From Azonexus sp. (GTDB lineage Bacteria > Pseudomonadota > Gammaproteobacteria > Burkholderiales > Rhodocyclaceae), in contig JAITMS010000088.1 in assembly GCA_031277255.1 (NCBI GenBank), positions 1-64,000 of the forward strand: a stretch of DNA of 64,000 nt, written 5' to 3'. How positions within the stretch are numbered: position 1 is the stretch's first letter; each line of letters opens with the position of its first letter. The notes below the pieces were generated by a model. It had not been told where the DNA came from. It did no database searches and saw only the letters and a list, made by a program, of their open reading frames with translations. Below, piece by piece: positions 8,123-17,256 of the stretch. The position numbers and the translations under genes were made by a program.

Positions 8123-9217
8123 ATGCGAATGCTGATGGCCAAATTTCTGGCAAGCGCCGCCTTGGCGTTGACGCTGGCTCAAGCAACCCCTGCGGCTGCT
8201 GCGCAAAACACATTCGCCGATCCGCTTGATACACCGGCATTGATGACGGCGGGCGCTCTGGCATCGCCGGTTTTTGCCATTGCCAGAATTGATGGTGACC
8301 GCCTGGCCGGAGTTGGGCCGCGCGGCTTGATCCTGATTTCCTCAGATGCCGGCAGAACCTGGCGACAGGTGGCGTCACCCGTAAGCACGGATTTACTTGC
8401 CGTCAATTTTTCGACGCCACAAAGCGGATGGATAGCGGGTCACAACGGTATTTTGCTGCATTCGTCCGATGGCGGCGCTTCATGGAAAAAAATGCTCGAT
8501 GGCCGCGACCTCGGCCCGATGATGGCGGCGTTTTACACGAAGCTGCAAGCAAATGGAGATTCGCCGGAAATTGCGGCTGCCTTGGATGAGGCGCGGGCAA
8601 TCACCGACGAAGTGCCGAGCAGGCCTTTTCTTGACGTGTGGTTTCGCAATGCCGAGGAAGGCTGGGCGGTCGGGCAGTTCAACCTGATTCTTCATACCTC
8701 GGATGGCGGAGCTACATGGGAACCGTGGATGGAGCGCACCGGCAATCCAGAACGCCTGTCGCTACATGCCATTCGCGGCGCGGGCGATGATGTTTACATT
8801 GCTGGTGAACTGGGATTGGTCTTGAAGCTGTCACCGGATGGCTCGCGCTTCGATAGCGTCCAGACACCTTATCCCGGTTCGTATTTTGGCTTGTTGGGCA
8901 GCGCCTCGGAAGTTGTGGTTTTCGGCCTGCGCGGCAATACCTGGCGTAGCCGTGATCAGGGGGCGACGTGGTCGCAATTGCCAACGGGGGTGACATCTGC
9001 GATCAATGCCGGTATTCGACTGTCAGACGGGCGAATTCTGCTCGTTGCCCAAGGTGGTCAGGTTTTGATGAGTCATGCGACGGGCGATGGCTTGACCGTC
9101 GCTCGCCCGGAAGAAATTGGCGCCGGCTTTGGGCTGTTGCAGCTATCGGAACAGGAGGCGCTGGTGGCAACGAGACAGGGCATCAAACAGTTGACCTTGC
9201 CGCCTGCGAAGGAATAG
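8123..9217 (+). CDS. YCF48-like beta-propeller protein
   Basis: This 364-residue exported protein has a signal peptide at residues 1-27 ending AAAA-QN. It has repeated blades with the YCF48/BNR signature: SSDAGRTWRQ, SSDGGASWKK, TSDGGATWEP and SRDQGATWSQ, each followed by a GxxG-type strand. YCF48 is a photosystem II assembly factor in phototrophs; in heterotrophs, homologues are found next to RND transporters of degradation clusters, with unknown role. It lies between the DUF1329 gene and the RND transporter and is likely a periplasmic accessory of that transporter. The start (ATG 8123, GAGG ten bases upstream) is uncertain by two codons. Confidence 0.8.
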   Translation: MRMLMAKFLASAALALTLAQATPAAAAQNTFADPLDTPALMTAGALASPVFAIARIDGDRLAGVGPRGLILISSDAGRTWRQVASPVSTDLLAVNFSTPQSGWIAGHNGILLHSSDGGASWKKMLDGRDLGPMMAAFYTKLQANGDSPEIAAALDEARAITDEVPSRPFLDVWFRNAEEGWAVGQFNLILHTSDGGATWEPWMERTGNPERLSLHAIRGAGDDVYIAGELGLVLKLSPDGSRFDSVQTPYPGSYFGLLGSASEVVVFGLRGNTWRSRDQGATWSQLPTGVTSAINAGIRLSDGRILLVAQGGQVLMSHATGDGLTVARPEEIGAGFGLLQLSEQEALVATRQGIKQLTLPPAKE

Positions 9218-9334
9218 CGTCAGTGGCAGGGGCGAATATTGATGGGCTTTGTGACAAGGCGCTGAAAATCTGGCGTTTTATTTCTGCCTCAAGGTTCATT
9301 ATTGTCAAAAATAAAAAAACCATAGAGATTATTT

Positions 9335-11758
9335 ATGACTACTGGCGCTTTGGATGATCAAAATAGCGGGCTTTTTCAGGTTATTGCCAAGCGGGAAGAT
9401 TTTGACAAGAAATCGGGCAACCCGTTTGAGCGCCTGATTTTCAATAACCGTATCGGCATATTACTGCTATTCGTCATCGTTTCATTGCTGCTCGGTTGGC
9501 AAGCGCTACAGATCAATGTCAACGCCAATTTTGAGCGGATGATTCCAGCTTCCAATGCCTATATCCGCAATTTTCTTGATAATAAGGAACAGGTGCGCGG
9601 TCTTGGCAACCAGATTCGCGTCGTGGTCGAAAATACCAAGGGGGATATTTTCGACCCGGAATATCTGACGACGCTGGCCAAGATCAATGATGCGCTTTAT
9701 TTGACGCCGGGCGTCGATCGACCCTGGATGAAATCGCTGTGGACACCCCTTTTGCGCTGGAGCGAGGTGACCGAGGAGGGCTTTCGCGGCGGCCCGGTGA
9801 TGCCGGATAATTTCGATGGTTCGGCGGCAAAAGTCGATGAATTGAAACTGAATCTCACCCGCTCCGTGGCAGCCGGCATGATCGTCGCCGACGATTTTCG
9901 TTCGAGCATGATTATTGTACCACTTCTCGATCAATATGCCGATACTGGAAAACCGCTTGATTATCTCGCCTTCTCTCGCGCCTTGGAGGAGAATATCAGA
10001 GGGCTGGAAACTGAAAAAATAAAGGTACATATCGTCGGTTTTGGCAAACTGGTCGGCGATTTGATCGAGGGGCTGAACAGTATTATTTCTTATTTTGCGC
10101 TGTCGGTATTATTGTCGAGTCTGCTTGTTTTTTTGTATACCCGCTGTATCCGCAGCACTCTGGTTCTGACCAGCGTTTCCGTGCTGGGCGTCGTATGGCT
10201 GCTCGGCATGATGCGGATTCTGGGTTTTGAACTCGATCCGTATTCGATCCTCATTCCCTTTTTGCTCTTTGCCATTGGCTTGTCCCATGGCGCGCAGAAG
10301 ATGAACGGCATCATGCAGGACATCGGGCGCGGTACGCATAAATATGTCGCGGCGCGATACACCTTCCGCCGTCTGTTCATGGCTGGCTTGACCGCGCTAC
10401 TGGTCAATGTCGTCGGCTTTATGGTGCTCATCATCATTGACATTCCGGTGATCCGCGACATGGCCTTGATGACCAGTATCGGCGTCACCGGGCTGATTTT
10501 CACCAAGCTGATTCTGATCCCGATCCTGCTTTCCTTTACCGGCGTCAGCCCTGTTGCGGCGCGGCGGGCTGTGCGGATGGAGCAAATTGAGCAAACGGAC
10601 AAAAACAGTACCTTGATCGCTCGCATCTGGACGGTGCTTGACCATACCACGCGCCGCCGGGAGGCGATCATCGCCATCTCGCTGGGGATATTGCTGACTG
10701 TCGGCGCTCTGTGGCTCCGTCTTGATTTGAAGTATGGCGACCTTGATCCCGGCGCCCCGGAACTGCGCCAGAACTCGCTCTATAACCAGGATTCGGCGTT
10801 TATCTCAAAGCATTTCGGCCTTTCCAGCGATCAATTCGCCATTCTCGTCAAGACGCCGGAGGGAAAATGCGATGACTACGAGGTACTGATCGATACCGAC
10901 CGTCTTGCCAGGGCGTTGGAACAGGTCGATGGCGTTGGCGGCGTTTCATCGTTTGCCGATTCGGTGGCGCGGGTCGTTTCGGGGAGTTCCGAAGGCTATT
11001 TCAAGTGGATTACGATTGCCCGCGACAGCCAGACCCGTGGCTATGCCTCCAGCCGCGTCATGCAGGATAACCCGGACACGATGAATCCTTCCTGTGCCGT
11101 CGTGCCGCTTGTGGCTTACTTGAAAGACCACAAGGCCGATACCTTGACGCGGGTGCTGAAGTCGGTTGAGGATTTCGCCGCGACGCATAATCGTGATGCC
11201 GTGCAATTCCTGCCAGCCGCCGGTTCCGCCGGTATTCAGGCGGTGACCAACATCGTGGTCGAGGAGTCGCTGCACCAGATGCATTTCCTGCTCTATCTGG
11301 CGGTGGCGGTGCTGTGTTTCATTACCTTCCGCTCCTGGCGGGCGGTGGTGGTGGCCTTGATCCCGCTCCTGATGACTTCCATTTTGTGTGAAGCCATCAT
11401 GGCCCAGCTTGGTATCGGCGTGAAAGTGGCAACTCTGCCGGTCATCGCCTTGGGTGTTGGGGTTGGCGTCGATTACGCGCTGTATCTGCTGTCGATCCAG
11501 TTGGCCCTGCAACGCCGGGGTGCGACTCTGATGCAAGCCTACCGAGGCTCCCTCGATTTCACGGGCAAGATCGTCGCTCTGATCGGTTTTACGATGGCGG
11601 CGGGCGTCATTACCTGGGCCTGGTCACCAATCAAGTTCCAGGCAGACATGGGGATTTTGCTGACATTCATGTTCCTCTGGAACATGATCGGCGCCTTGGG
11701 CTTGATTCCGGCGCTGTCTTATTTCCTGTTGCGAGGGGTCGGGCAGCCGCGCACGTAA
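9335..11758 (+). CDS. RND/MMPL-family transporter
   Basis: This 807-residue inner-membrane protein has the two-fold RND layout. TM1 is near residue 45, then comes a periplasmic loop, then a TM2-6 cluster (about residues 245-410). TM7 is near residue 448, followed by a second loop and TM8-12 (about 645-800). VGVDYALYLL in the second half and the GLSHGAQKMNG segment in the first correspond to conserved TM4/TM10-region motifs of MmpL/HpnN proteins, which move lipids or hydrophobic compounds. The gene closes the DUF1302-DUF1329-YCF48-RND set. Direction of transport cannot be read from sequence; the catabolic context favours substrate handling over drug efflux. Confidence 0.85.
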   Translation: MTTGALDDQNSGLFQVIAKREDFDKKSGNPFERLIFNNRIGILLLFVIVSLLLGWQALQINVNANFERMIPASNAYIRNFLDNKEQVRGLGNQIRVVVENTKGDIFDPEYLTTLAKINDALYLTPGVDRPWMKSLWTPLLRWSEVTEEGFRGGPVMPDNFDGSAAKVDELKLNLTRSVAAGMIVADDFRSSMIIVPLLDQYADTGKPLDYLAFSRALEENIRGLETEKIKVHIVGFGKLVGDLIEGLNSIISYFALSVLLSSLLVFLYTRCIRSTLVLTSVSVLGVVWLLGMMRILGFELDPYSILIPFLLFAIGLSHGAQKMNGIMQDIGRGTHKYVAARYTFRRLFMAGLTALLVNVVGFMVLIIIDIPVIRDMALMTSIGVTGLIFTKLILIPILLSFTGVSPVAARRAVRMEQIEQTDKNSTLIARIWTVLDHTTRRREAIIAISLGILLTVGALWLRLDLKYGDLDPGAPELRQNSLYNQDSAFISKHFGLSSDQFAILVKTPEGKCDDYEVLIDTDRLARALEQVDGVGGVSSFADSVARVVSGSSEGYFKWITIARDSQTRGYASSRVMQDNPDTMNPSCAVVPLVAYLKDHKADTLTRVLKSVEDFAATHNRDAVQFLPAAGSAGIQAVTNIVVEESLHQMHFLLYLAVAVLCFITFRSWRAVVVALIPLLMTSILCEAIMAQLGIGVKVATLPVIALGVGVGVDYALYLLSIQLALQRRGATLMQAYRGSLDFTGKIVALIGFTMAAGVITWAWSPIKFQADMGILLTFMFLWNMIGALGLIPALSYFLLRGVGQPRT

Positions 11759-11785
11759 GCAGTTTTCAGCTTGGGTAGGAATGAC

Positions 11786-12595
11786 ATGGATTTACAACTG
11801 ACGGGCAAGCGCGCGCTCATCACCGGCAGCTCACGGGGCATTGGCCGGGCGATTGCAGAACGGCTGACGCGCGAGGGCGTACGGGTGATCGTGCATGGTC
11901 TTGAGGAGGCGGAATGCGAGGAGACGGTTCACTGGATTCGTCGAAACGGCGGCGACGCGCATTGGGTGGCCTCCGATATCTGTACCGAAAATGGAATCAC
12001 AAGTCTTGTAACGATGGCGCGAAACACCTTTGGCGCCATCGACATCCTGGTCAACAACGCTGGCGGACAAACCGGAACGCCGGGCGCGCAATGGGAGGAG
12101 GTCGGCATCGACGACTGGCTTGCCACCTATCATCTGAATGTGCTGTCAGCGGTACGCCTGATTCATACTTTCCTGCCCGACATGAAAGCCGAAAAGTGGG
12201 GGCGCATTATCCAGGTCGCCAGCATCGCTGCTTCGGCGGCGTTGACTGCCGGCCCCCATTACGCTGCCGCCAAGGCCGCCCTGGTCAATCTCACGGTGAC
12301 CCTGACCAAGGCATTGGCGGGAACCGGCATCACGGTCAATACCATCAGCCCCGGCAGCATTGTCACGCCAGCCTTTCAAAATGCCTATATCGCGCGAGCC
12401 GCCCTGGCCGGGCAACCCTGCGACTGGCCTTCTGTCGAGCAGGCCGAGGTGCAGAAACGTCAATTGGCTGCTGGGCGATTGGGGGCGCCGGAAGATATTG
12501 CCGATATGGTCGCCTATCTCGTCAGCCCGTTGGCCGGGTACATCTGTGGGACGAATACCCGCATCGACGGCGGACAAAGCGGATTCATCAATTGA
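11786..12595 (+). CDS. Short-chain dehydrogenase/reductase
   Basis: This 269-residue classical SDR has GSSRGIG at residues 14-20, NNAG at 90-93, a catalytic Ser near 146 and YAAAK at 159-163. It ends with the common C-terminal block GTNTRIDGGQSGFIN. The ATG at 11786 has AGGA five bases upstream; an in-frame TTG at 11771 is less likely. It follows the RND gene by 27 bases and starts a run of three SDRs and a crotonase, all co-directional. It probably interconverts a hydroxyl and a keto group on a CoA-bound or ring intermediate; the substrate is not predictable. Confidence 0.85.
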   Translation: MDLQLTGKRALITGSSRGIGRAIAERLTREGVRVIVHGLEEAECEETVHWIRRNGGDAHWVASDICTENGITSLVTMARNTFGAIDILVNNAGGQTGTPGAQWEEVGIDDWLATYHLNVLSAVRLIHTFLPDMKAEKWGRIIQVASIAASAALTAGPHYAAAKAALVNLTVTLTKALAGTGITVNTISPGSIVTPAFQNAYIARAALAGQPCDWPSVEQAEVQKRQLAAGRLGAPEDIADMVAYLVSPLAGYICGTNTRIDGGQSGFIN

Positions 12596-12637
12596 TCTGA
12601 CTTTGGCAAATAAATTTTCTGATAAGCGAGGCTTCTT

Positions 12638-13453
12638 ATGAATCTTTTGGGACGTGTGGCTTTGGTGACTGGCGGCGGTCGCGGGATCGGCGCCGGCATT
12701 ACGCGCTGCCTGGCGCGTGATGGCGCGGATATCGCGATCATCTATCGCCGTGATCGCGTCGCTGCTGAAGCAACGGCAGCCAGCGTTCGGGCATTGGGTC
12801 GGCGCGTCGAACTCATCCAGGCCGACATCCGTGATCCGGCTCAGTGCCAGCGGGCCGTGGACGAAACGCTGACGGTATTCGGTTATGTCGATATCTTCGT
12901 ACACAACGCTGGAACCGGCTCAAAGGGGCTTTCTGCCGTAGATACGAGCCTCGAAGAATACGACGACGCGCTACGCATCCATTGTCTCGGCGCCGTTTGG
13001 CTGGTACGGGCTTTGGTTCCGCAGATGCGCCTGCGGTCGCGCGGCGATGTCATTCTGGTGACAAGTTCCATTCGATCTGGCGGATCGCCTGGTATCGCCC
13101 CTTATGCCATTGGCAAGGCCGCAGCCGAGGCATTCGCCCAGAGCCTCGCGCACGAGGAACGCCGTCACAACATCCGGGTCAATGTCATCCGTCCGGGTTT
13201 CACCGATACCGAAATGGGACGGCGCTTGTCGCGAGCCGTTTCGGGCAGCGCCGATATGCGCCAGTGGGATGCGCACGCTCCGTTCGGTCGGGTCGAACAG
13301 CCGGAAGATATTGGTAATGCGATTGCTTTTCTGGTTTCGGAGGGTGGCGCTTATATCACCAATCAAATTCTATGCGTGGATGGCGGTCAAGCCACGGTGG
13401 GCGGGGCCGTTGATGTTATGGGATCGGTTCTGCGTTCCCAGGATCAATCATGA
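12638..13453 (+). CDS. Short-chain dehydrogenase/reductase
   Basis: This 271-residue classical SDR has TGGGRGIG at residues 11-18, an HNAG variant of NNAG, TSSIRSGG as the catalytic Ser segment and YAIGK as the Tyr/Lys pair. The C-terminus has the family's ITNQILCVDGGQA block. The HNAG change is common and does not imply loss of function. Its stop overlaps the next gene's start by ATGA (13450-13453), which indicates translational coupling with the crotonase. It probably acts one step from that enzyme. Confidence 0.85.
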   Translation: MNLLGRVALVTGGGRGIGAGITRCLARDGADIAIIYRRDRVAAEATAASVRALGRRVELIQADIRDPAQCQRAVDETLTVFGYVDIFVHNAGTGSKGLSAVDTSLEEYDDALRIHCLGAVWLVRALVPQMRLRSRGDVILVTSSIRSGGSPGIAPYAIGKAAAEAFAQSLAHEERRHNIRVNVIRPGFTDTEMGRRLSRAVSGSADMRQWDAHAPFGRVEQPEDIGNAIAFLVSEGGAYITNQILCVDGGQATVGGAVDVMGSVLRSQDQS

Positions 13454-14253
13454 GTACGGTATTGCTCGACACGCCTGAAGATGGTATCGGCGTCTTGACG
13501 CTGAATCGTCCAGAGCGGCTGAACGCGATTACCACCGAATTGATTGAGGACATGCATCGCACGTTGGACGCCATTGAGGCGAATGATAAATTGCGTGTAA
13601 TCATCCTGACTGGCGCGGGCCGTGGATTTTGTGCCGGTTACGATCTCAAGGCATCGGATGAGGTGCTCGATTCCGCCAGCGGCAATGCGGTGGCCAAGGG
13701 CATACGTGGCCAGGAACGTCTTGCGGCGATCGTGACCCGGTTATACAAATTACGGCAGCCGGTGATCGCCGCAGTCAATGGTCCGGCGGCTGGCGGCGGT
13801 TTCGCGCTGGTGCTGGCAGCCGATTTGCGCCTCGCTGCGTCGAGCGCGAATTTTCACGTTGCCAACGCGCGTATTGGCTTATCAGCCGGTGAATGTGGCA
13901 TCAGTTGGCTTTTCCCGCGCCTGGTAGGTCTCTCCCGCTGCTATGAGCTGATGTTGACCGGGCGTCCTTTCGATGCCGTTGAGGCAGAGCGTATTGGCCT
14001 GGTTTCGCGCCTCACTGACGACCACGCGCTCATGGATGAGGCTTTGGCGCTGGCGCGGACTATCGCTGCCAATGCGCCTTTCGGCGTGCGTATGACCAAG
14101 CAGTTGGTTACTCATGGACTAGCCATCGCCGATTTGGAAACTGCCATCCAGATGGAAAACCGTACCCAGGTGTTGTGTGCCTTGACCGGCGATGTCGACG
14201 AGGCGATGCGCGCTTTCCGCGAGAAGCGTCCCGCCTCTTTCCAAACAGCATGA
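13450..14253 (+). CDS. Crotonase-superfamily protein (enoyl-CoA hydratase/isomerase-like)
   Basis: This 267-residue protein has NRPERLNAI near the start, the oxyanion-hole block GRGFCAGYDLK and the second oxyanion segment GPAAGGGFALVLAADLR. The two Glu residues of classical enoyl-CoA hydratase are not conserved: the GGG-x-E position is Ala, and the P-E-x-x-x-G position is replaced by NARIGLSAGECGISW, which offers a Glu three residues on. It may be an isomerase, a C-C hydrolase or a hydratase with shifted residues. It overlaps genes on both sides by ATGA, so it is tightly coupled to the SDRs at 12638 and 14250. Confidence 0.85.
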   Translation: MSTVLLDTPEDGIGVLTLNRPERLNAITTELIEDMHRTLDAIEANDKLRVIILTGAGRGFCAGYDLKASDEVLDSASGNAVAKGIRGQERLAAIVTRLYKLRQPVIAAVNGPAAGGGFALVLAADLRLAASSANFHVANARIGLSAGECGISWLFPRLVGLSRCYELMLTGRPFDAVEAERIGLVSRLTDDHALMDEALALARTIAANAPFGVRMTKQLVTHGLAIADLETAIQMENRTQVLCALTGDVDEAMRAFREKRPASFQTA

Positions 14254-15023
14254 ACGATCCGATGGGCGTGTTTTGCCCCGATTTTCTTGTCGGCAAGACC
14301 GCGCTGGTGGCTGGCGGCACGAGTGGCGTCGGCTTTGGCATCGCCAAAGCCTTGTTCAGCTACGGCGCCAATGTCGCTGTTTGCGGCCGCGATGCAGCCA
14401 AAGCGGAAGCGGCAGCGCATTCGTTGGGCGTCATTGATGGCCGGGCGCTTGGTCTGAGTGCTGACGTTCGCCAGCCGGAAATGATTGCGGCGGCGGTCGC
14501 CCAATGTGTTGGACGTTTTGGACCGCTGGATATTGTTGTTGCAGCAGCCGCCGGCAATTTCGTCGTGGCCGCCGAAAAGATGTCGCCCAAGGCGTTCAAG
14601 ACAGTCATCGATATTGATCTGCTCGGCTGCTTTAATGTTTTTCATGCCGTTTTCACTCATCTGCGCTGCCCTGGCGCGTCTTTGCTTGCCATCTCCTCCG
14701 GGCATGCGACGCGGCCAGTGGCAGGGCAGATCCATGCCAGCGCCGCCAAGTCCGGCATCAATATGCTGGTGAAAGGATTGGCCGTGGAGTGGGGGCCAGC
14801 CGGCATCCGAACCAATGCTCTGGTGCCGGGGCCGGTGGCTGGCACCGAGGGTATGGCGCGCCTCTTGCCCACAGACCAACTGGCTGGCTATGTGAGTTCG
14901 CTGCCTTTGCGCCGCTTGGCCGACGTCAATGAGATTGCTTCTGCCGCGCTTTTTCTCGCCAGCCCGGCGGCATCCTACATCAACGGCGCCATTCTCGAAT
15001 GCGACGGCGGCAGCCGCCTGTGA
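14250..15023 (+). CDS. SDR resembling peroxisomal 2,4-dienoyl-CoA reductase (DECR2 type)
   Basis: This 257-residue SDR has the cofactor motif GGTSGVG and the segment AAGNF...AFKTVIDIDLLGCFNV. It lacks the usual catalytic Tyr: the Y-x-x-x-K site reads HASAAKSG. It also has LAVEWGPAGIRTNALVPGPV followed by GTEG. These segments match 2,4-dienoyl-CoA reductases, which use another residue set to reduce dienoyl-CoA with NADPH and remove inconvenient double bonds. The ATG at 14250 was chosen for its ATGA overlap with the crotonase stop; the longer upstream frame would overlap that gene by 79 bases. It closes the rightward operon and faces the leftward MmgE/PrpD gene. Confidence 0.8.
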   Translation: MNDPMGVFCPDFLVGKTALVAGGTSGVGFGIAKALFSYGANVAVCGRDAAKAEAAAHSLGVIDGRALGLSADVRQPEMIAAAVAQCVGRFGPLDIVVAAAAGNFVVAAEKMSPKAFKTVIDIDLLGCFNVFHAVFTHLRCPGASLLAISSGHATRPVAGQIHASAAKSGINMLVKGLAVEWGPAGIRTNALVPGPVAGTEGMARLLPTDQLAGYVSSLPLRRLADVNEIASAALFLASPAASYINGAILECDGGSRL

Positions 15024-15035
15024 TTCGTACCCGCG

Positions 15036-16538
15036 TCATGGCGTCAGCGGGGCGATAATATCGCACACAATGTTTTCGCATCCTTCGAGCGCAAACAGTG
15101 TGTCGAGCAGCCGGTTGGCGGTAAGGGCATCAATCGGGCAGGCTGCATATTGACATAGGGCGAGCAGCCGCTCGCGCCATTCGGTATCGCTCAGCGGCAT
15201 TGTCGGCGTACCCTTGCAGTCGTCGCAGTAGATCGAGAACTGCTGACCATCCCGCAATCGCACGGTGACATGGGCATCAAGTACGCCAACCCCTGGCTCG
15301 ACATCCGCTGTGACGTTGGCAACGAGCTGACGGATATCCTCGCGGGCGCGCATTGGCGCCTTGAAGCCGTCGATCATGAAGCGGCGCTCAAACGCAACCA
15401 CGCTGATTACATAGGGCAGGCTGAACTGTGCGTTCTGATCGGATTGCGGATGCCATTTGGCTTCGACTGGCCGACAGCAGAGTTCGAGCGTGTTTGGCGA
15501 TACGCCAACATGGATTGAAGCGATCTCCGGTCCCGTAAAACCATGTTCGTCCTCAAGCATGAGCACGGCGGTCGCGGCATTGTGCGTCGCCTTGCAAGCC
15601 GAGAAGGGTTTGATGCAGGTATGCGTGAAAAACCAGACCTTGCCGAGATCTCTTGTCAGCAATTCCGGCTTCGCCGGCCATAAGCCGCGGGTGATCGCGA
15701 ACAGAAAGCCACGATAACCGAGCATGACATCATGCGGTCCATTGATGCCTCGCATGGCGAGGCGGCAGACATCGATTGCGTTCTTGGCGACGAAGCCATG
15801 ATGGACTCGTACCATATGGCTAGCCGGGGACATTGATTTCATGTCATGGGTTTGTGTCATACAGCGGGCCATGCCTAGCGCATTGAGCGTCTGTTCGACG
15901 GAGAGACCGAGTAAGCTGGCCACGGCAGCGACAGCGCCGAAGATGAACCAGCCGCCGTGGTCGAAATTGCCCGGCAGACCCATGAAGGCGCCGGATTGGG
16001 TGTTGTTGGCGGCGGCCCCGATACGTACCAGCACTTCGGTGCCGATGGCAAATGCCGTGAGGAATTCCTTGCCGGTGACGCAGGACTTGAGTCCCGATGC
16101 GGCCAGTAGCGTCGGCAGCGTATATTCAGCCGTATGTCCGATCACCGAGAATCCTTGTTCCGGCCAGCCCATATGGACATCGCCCATATCGAGCGCACGT
16201 GACATGGGAGCGAGCGCCAGGGCAACGGAAGCGGCGGGGTACTTGCCGCCGTAGAACGGCAACAGGCTTTCTTCCTTGCCGCCGCACTCGCGTACATAAT
16301 CGACCAGTTCGGGAATCGTCTCTTGGGCGGAACCGCCAATAGTGACGCCGAGAACATCGATTACCAAGCGTTTGGCAAACTCGATGACCTCGGGTTGAAT
16401 ATCTTCAAAGCGTGTTTCGACGGTAAAGCGGGCCAGGGTCAGCAGTGGTTCTTCGCCGTCGAAGACGGGAATGTGCAGCGTCAGTCCGGGAATCCTGGAC
16501 TCGATGCGACGCGGTTCGTCGCTCGATACATGAGTCAT
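15036..16538 (-). CDS. MmgE/PrpD family protein
   Basis: This 500-residue member of the MmgE/PrpD fold includes 2-methylcitrate dehydratase, cis-aconitate decarboxylase and iminodisuccinate epimerase. Typical blocks are LVIDVLGVTIGGSAQETIPELVDY, the long helical N-domain and FTHTCIKPFSACKATHNAATAVL in the lid domain. Its exact reaction cannot be told from family membership. GGAG lies before the ATG at 16538. It is the last gene of the leftward unit. MmgE/PrpD genes also accompany the Pseudomonas itaconate (rip) locus, and an itaconate-type set is present here at 52.5-57.6 kb, but on the other strand and far away. Confidence 0.85.
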   Translation of the reverse strand: MTHVSSDEPRRIESRIPGLTLHIPVFDGEEPLLTLARFTVETRFEDIQPEVIEFAKRLVIDVLGVTIGGSAQETIPELVDYVRECGGKEESLLPFYGGKYPAASVALALAPMSRALDMGDVHMGWPEQGFSVIGHTAEYTLPTLLAASGLKSCVTGKEFLTAFAIGTEVLVRIGAAANNTQSGAFMGLPGNFDHGGWFIFGAVAAVASLLGLSVEQTLNALGMARCMTQTHDMKSMSPASHMVRVHHGFVAKNAIDVCRLAMRGINGPHDVMLGYRGFLFAITRGLWPAKPELLTRDLGKVWFFTHTCIKPFSACKATHNAATAVLMLEDEHGFTGPEIASIHVGVSPNTLELCCRPVEAKWHPQSDQNAQFSLPYVISVVAFERRFMIDGFKAPMRAREDIRQLVANVTADVEPGVGVLDAHVTVRLRDGQQFSIYCDDCKGTPTMPLSDTEWRERLLALCQYAACPIDALTANRLLDTLFALEGCENIVCDIIAPLTP

Positions 16539-16586
16539 GCTTGTTCTCCGTTTGGGGCAAGAGCCGTAATGCTCAGGACAAAGCGG

Positions 16587-17249
16587 CTAGGTCAACAGCA
16601 CACGCTTTTCTCCGTCAACTTCGATCAGACGACCAGTAATGCCGAAATTCATCCGCTTGAAGTCGAACATCCGCGGGCGGCGATTGGTCACCAGTAACCG
16701 TCCTTCGTTCTCCTCCAGCAGCCATTCGTCCTGGTTGTAGAGATAGCCTTCTTCATCGGGTGGCTGGAAGCCATATAGCGGCCCCAGGCGGATCTCTTGC
16801 CACGGCGCACAACCCAATGACCGCAGCTTCTCCCAAGCGCCCGGAGCCGCGCAGATGACAGGCATGTTGGCGAACAGGCGGGAGACATCCAGACCATGCA
16901 TCGGCAAAGCGTCCAGGATATCGAGCGTGATGCCGAGGACAGCCTGAAGTTGGAGGCGGCGCAGGAACATGGCGCTTCGGGCCGCGTCGGCGGCCAATAC
17001 CTCGGCTTGACCAAAAGGTACTTTCATGCGCGTCAGTGCGTCTTCGCAGGGCCAAAGCAGATGATAGTCACCACCTGAGCCGATCAGGAGCGCGGGCTTC
17101 CCCGGTTGGATGCCCATCCGCTCAAACTGACGCATTGCCCATTGGGCATCGCGGTCCAATTCTTCCTCTCCCAAGGGGATAACGTAAGGCGCTTCAGGGC
17201 CGGAGCGGAGCAGGCCGACGGCCCAGGGTTTCGTATTCGTTGCAGCCAT
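16587..17249 (-). CDS. Small ANL-like partner of a PaaK-type ligase, copy 1 (function unknown)
   Basis: I do not recognise a named family for this 220-residue protein. It is clearly paralogous to the 228-residue product at 30044-30730. Both share a MGIQPGK/LGVTKGS helix-turn, a Y-x-x-W-P block, an A-A-R...R-L-Q-L segment, PVI-AAPGA, an LGPLYGF-type turn and a C-terminal EWLLEENEGRLLV stretch. The layout resembles the middle of PaaK-type adenylating enzymes (RPGD...LGA...GTPS) followed by a GELVVT-like strand, but the ATP P-loop and the C-terminal lid are absent. Each copy lies directly downstream of a PaaK-like ligase (seven bases here). It may be an accessory or regulatory subunit. Confidence 0.6.
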   Translation of the reverse strand: MAATNTKPWAVGLLRSGPEAPYVIPLGEEELDRDAQWAMRQFERMGIQPGKPALLIGSGGDYHLLWPCEDALTRMKVPFGQAEVLAADAARSAMFLRRLQLQAVLGITLDILDALPMHGLDVSRLFANMPVICAAPGAWEKLRSLGCAPWQEIRLGPLYGFQPPDEEGYLYNQDEWLLEENEGRLLVTNRRPRMFDFKRMNFGITGRLIEVDGEKRVLLT

Positions 17250-17256
17250 GACCGCC

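Noticed and set aside
15036..16538. cis-Aconitate decarboxylase making itaconate for the 52-57 kb module.
   Set aside because: MmgE/PrpD family membership does not settle the reaction, and the gene is in a different, oppositely oriented unit. It was kept as a family-level call.
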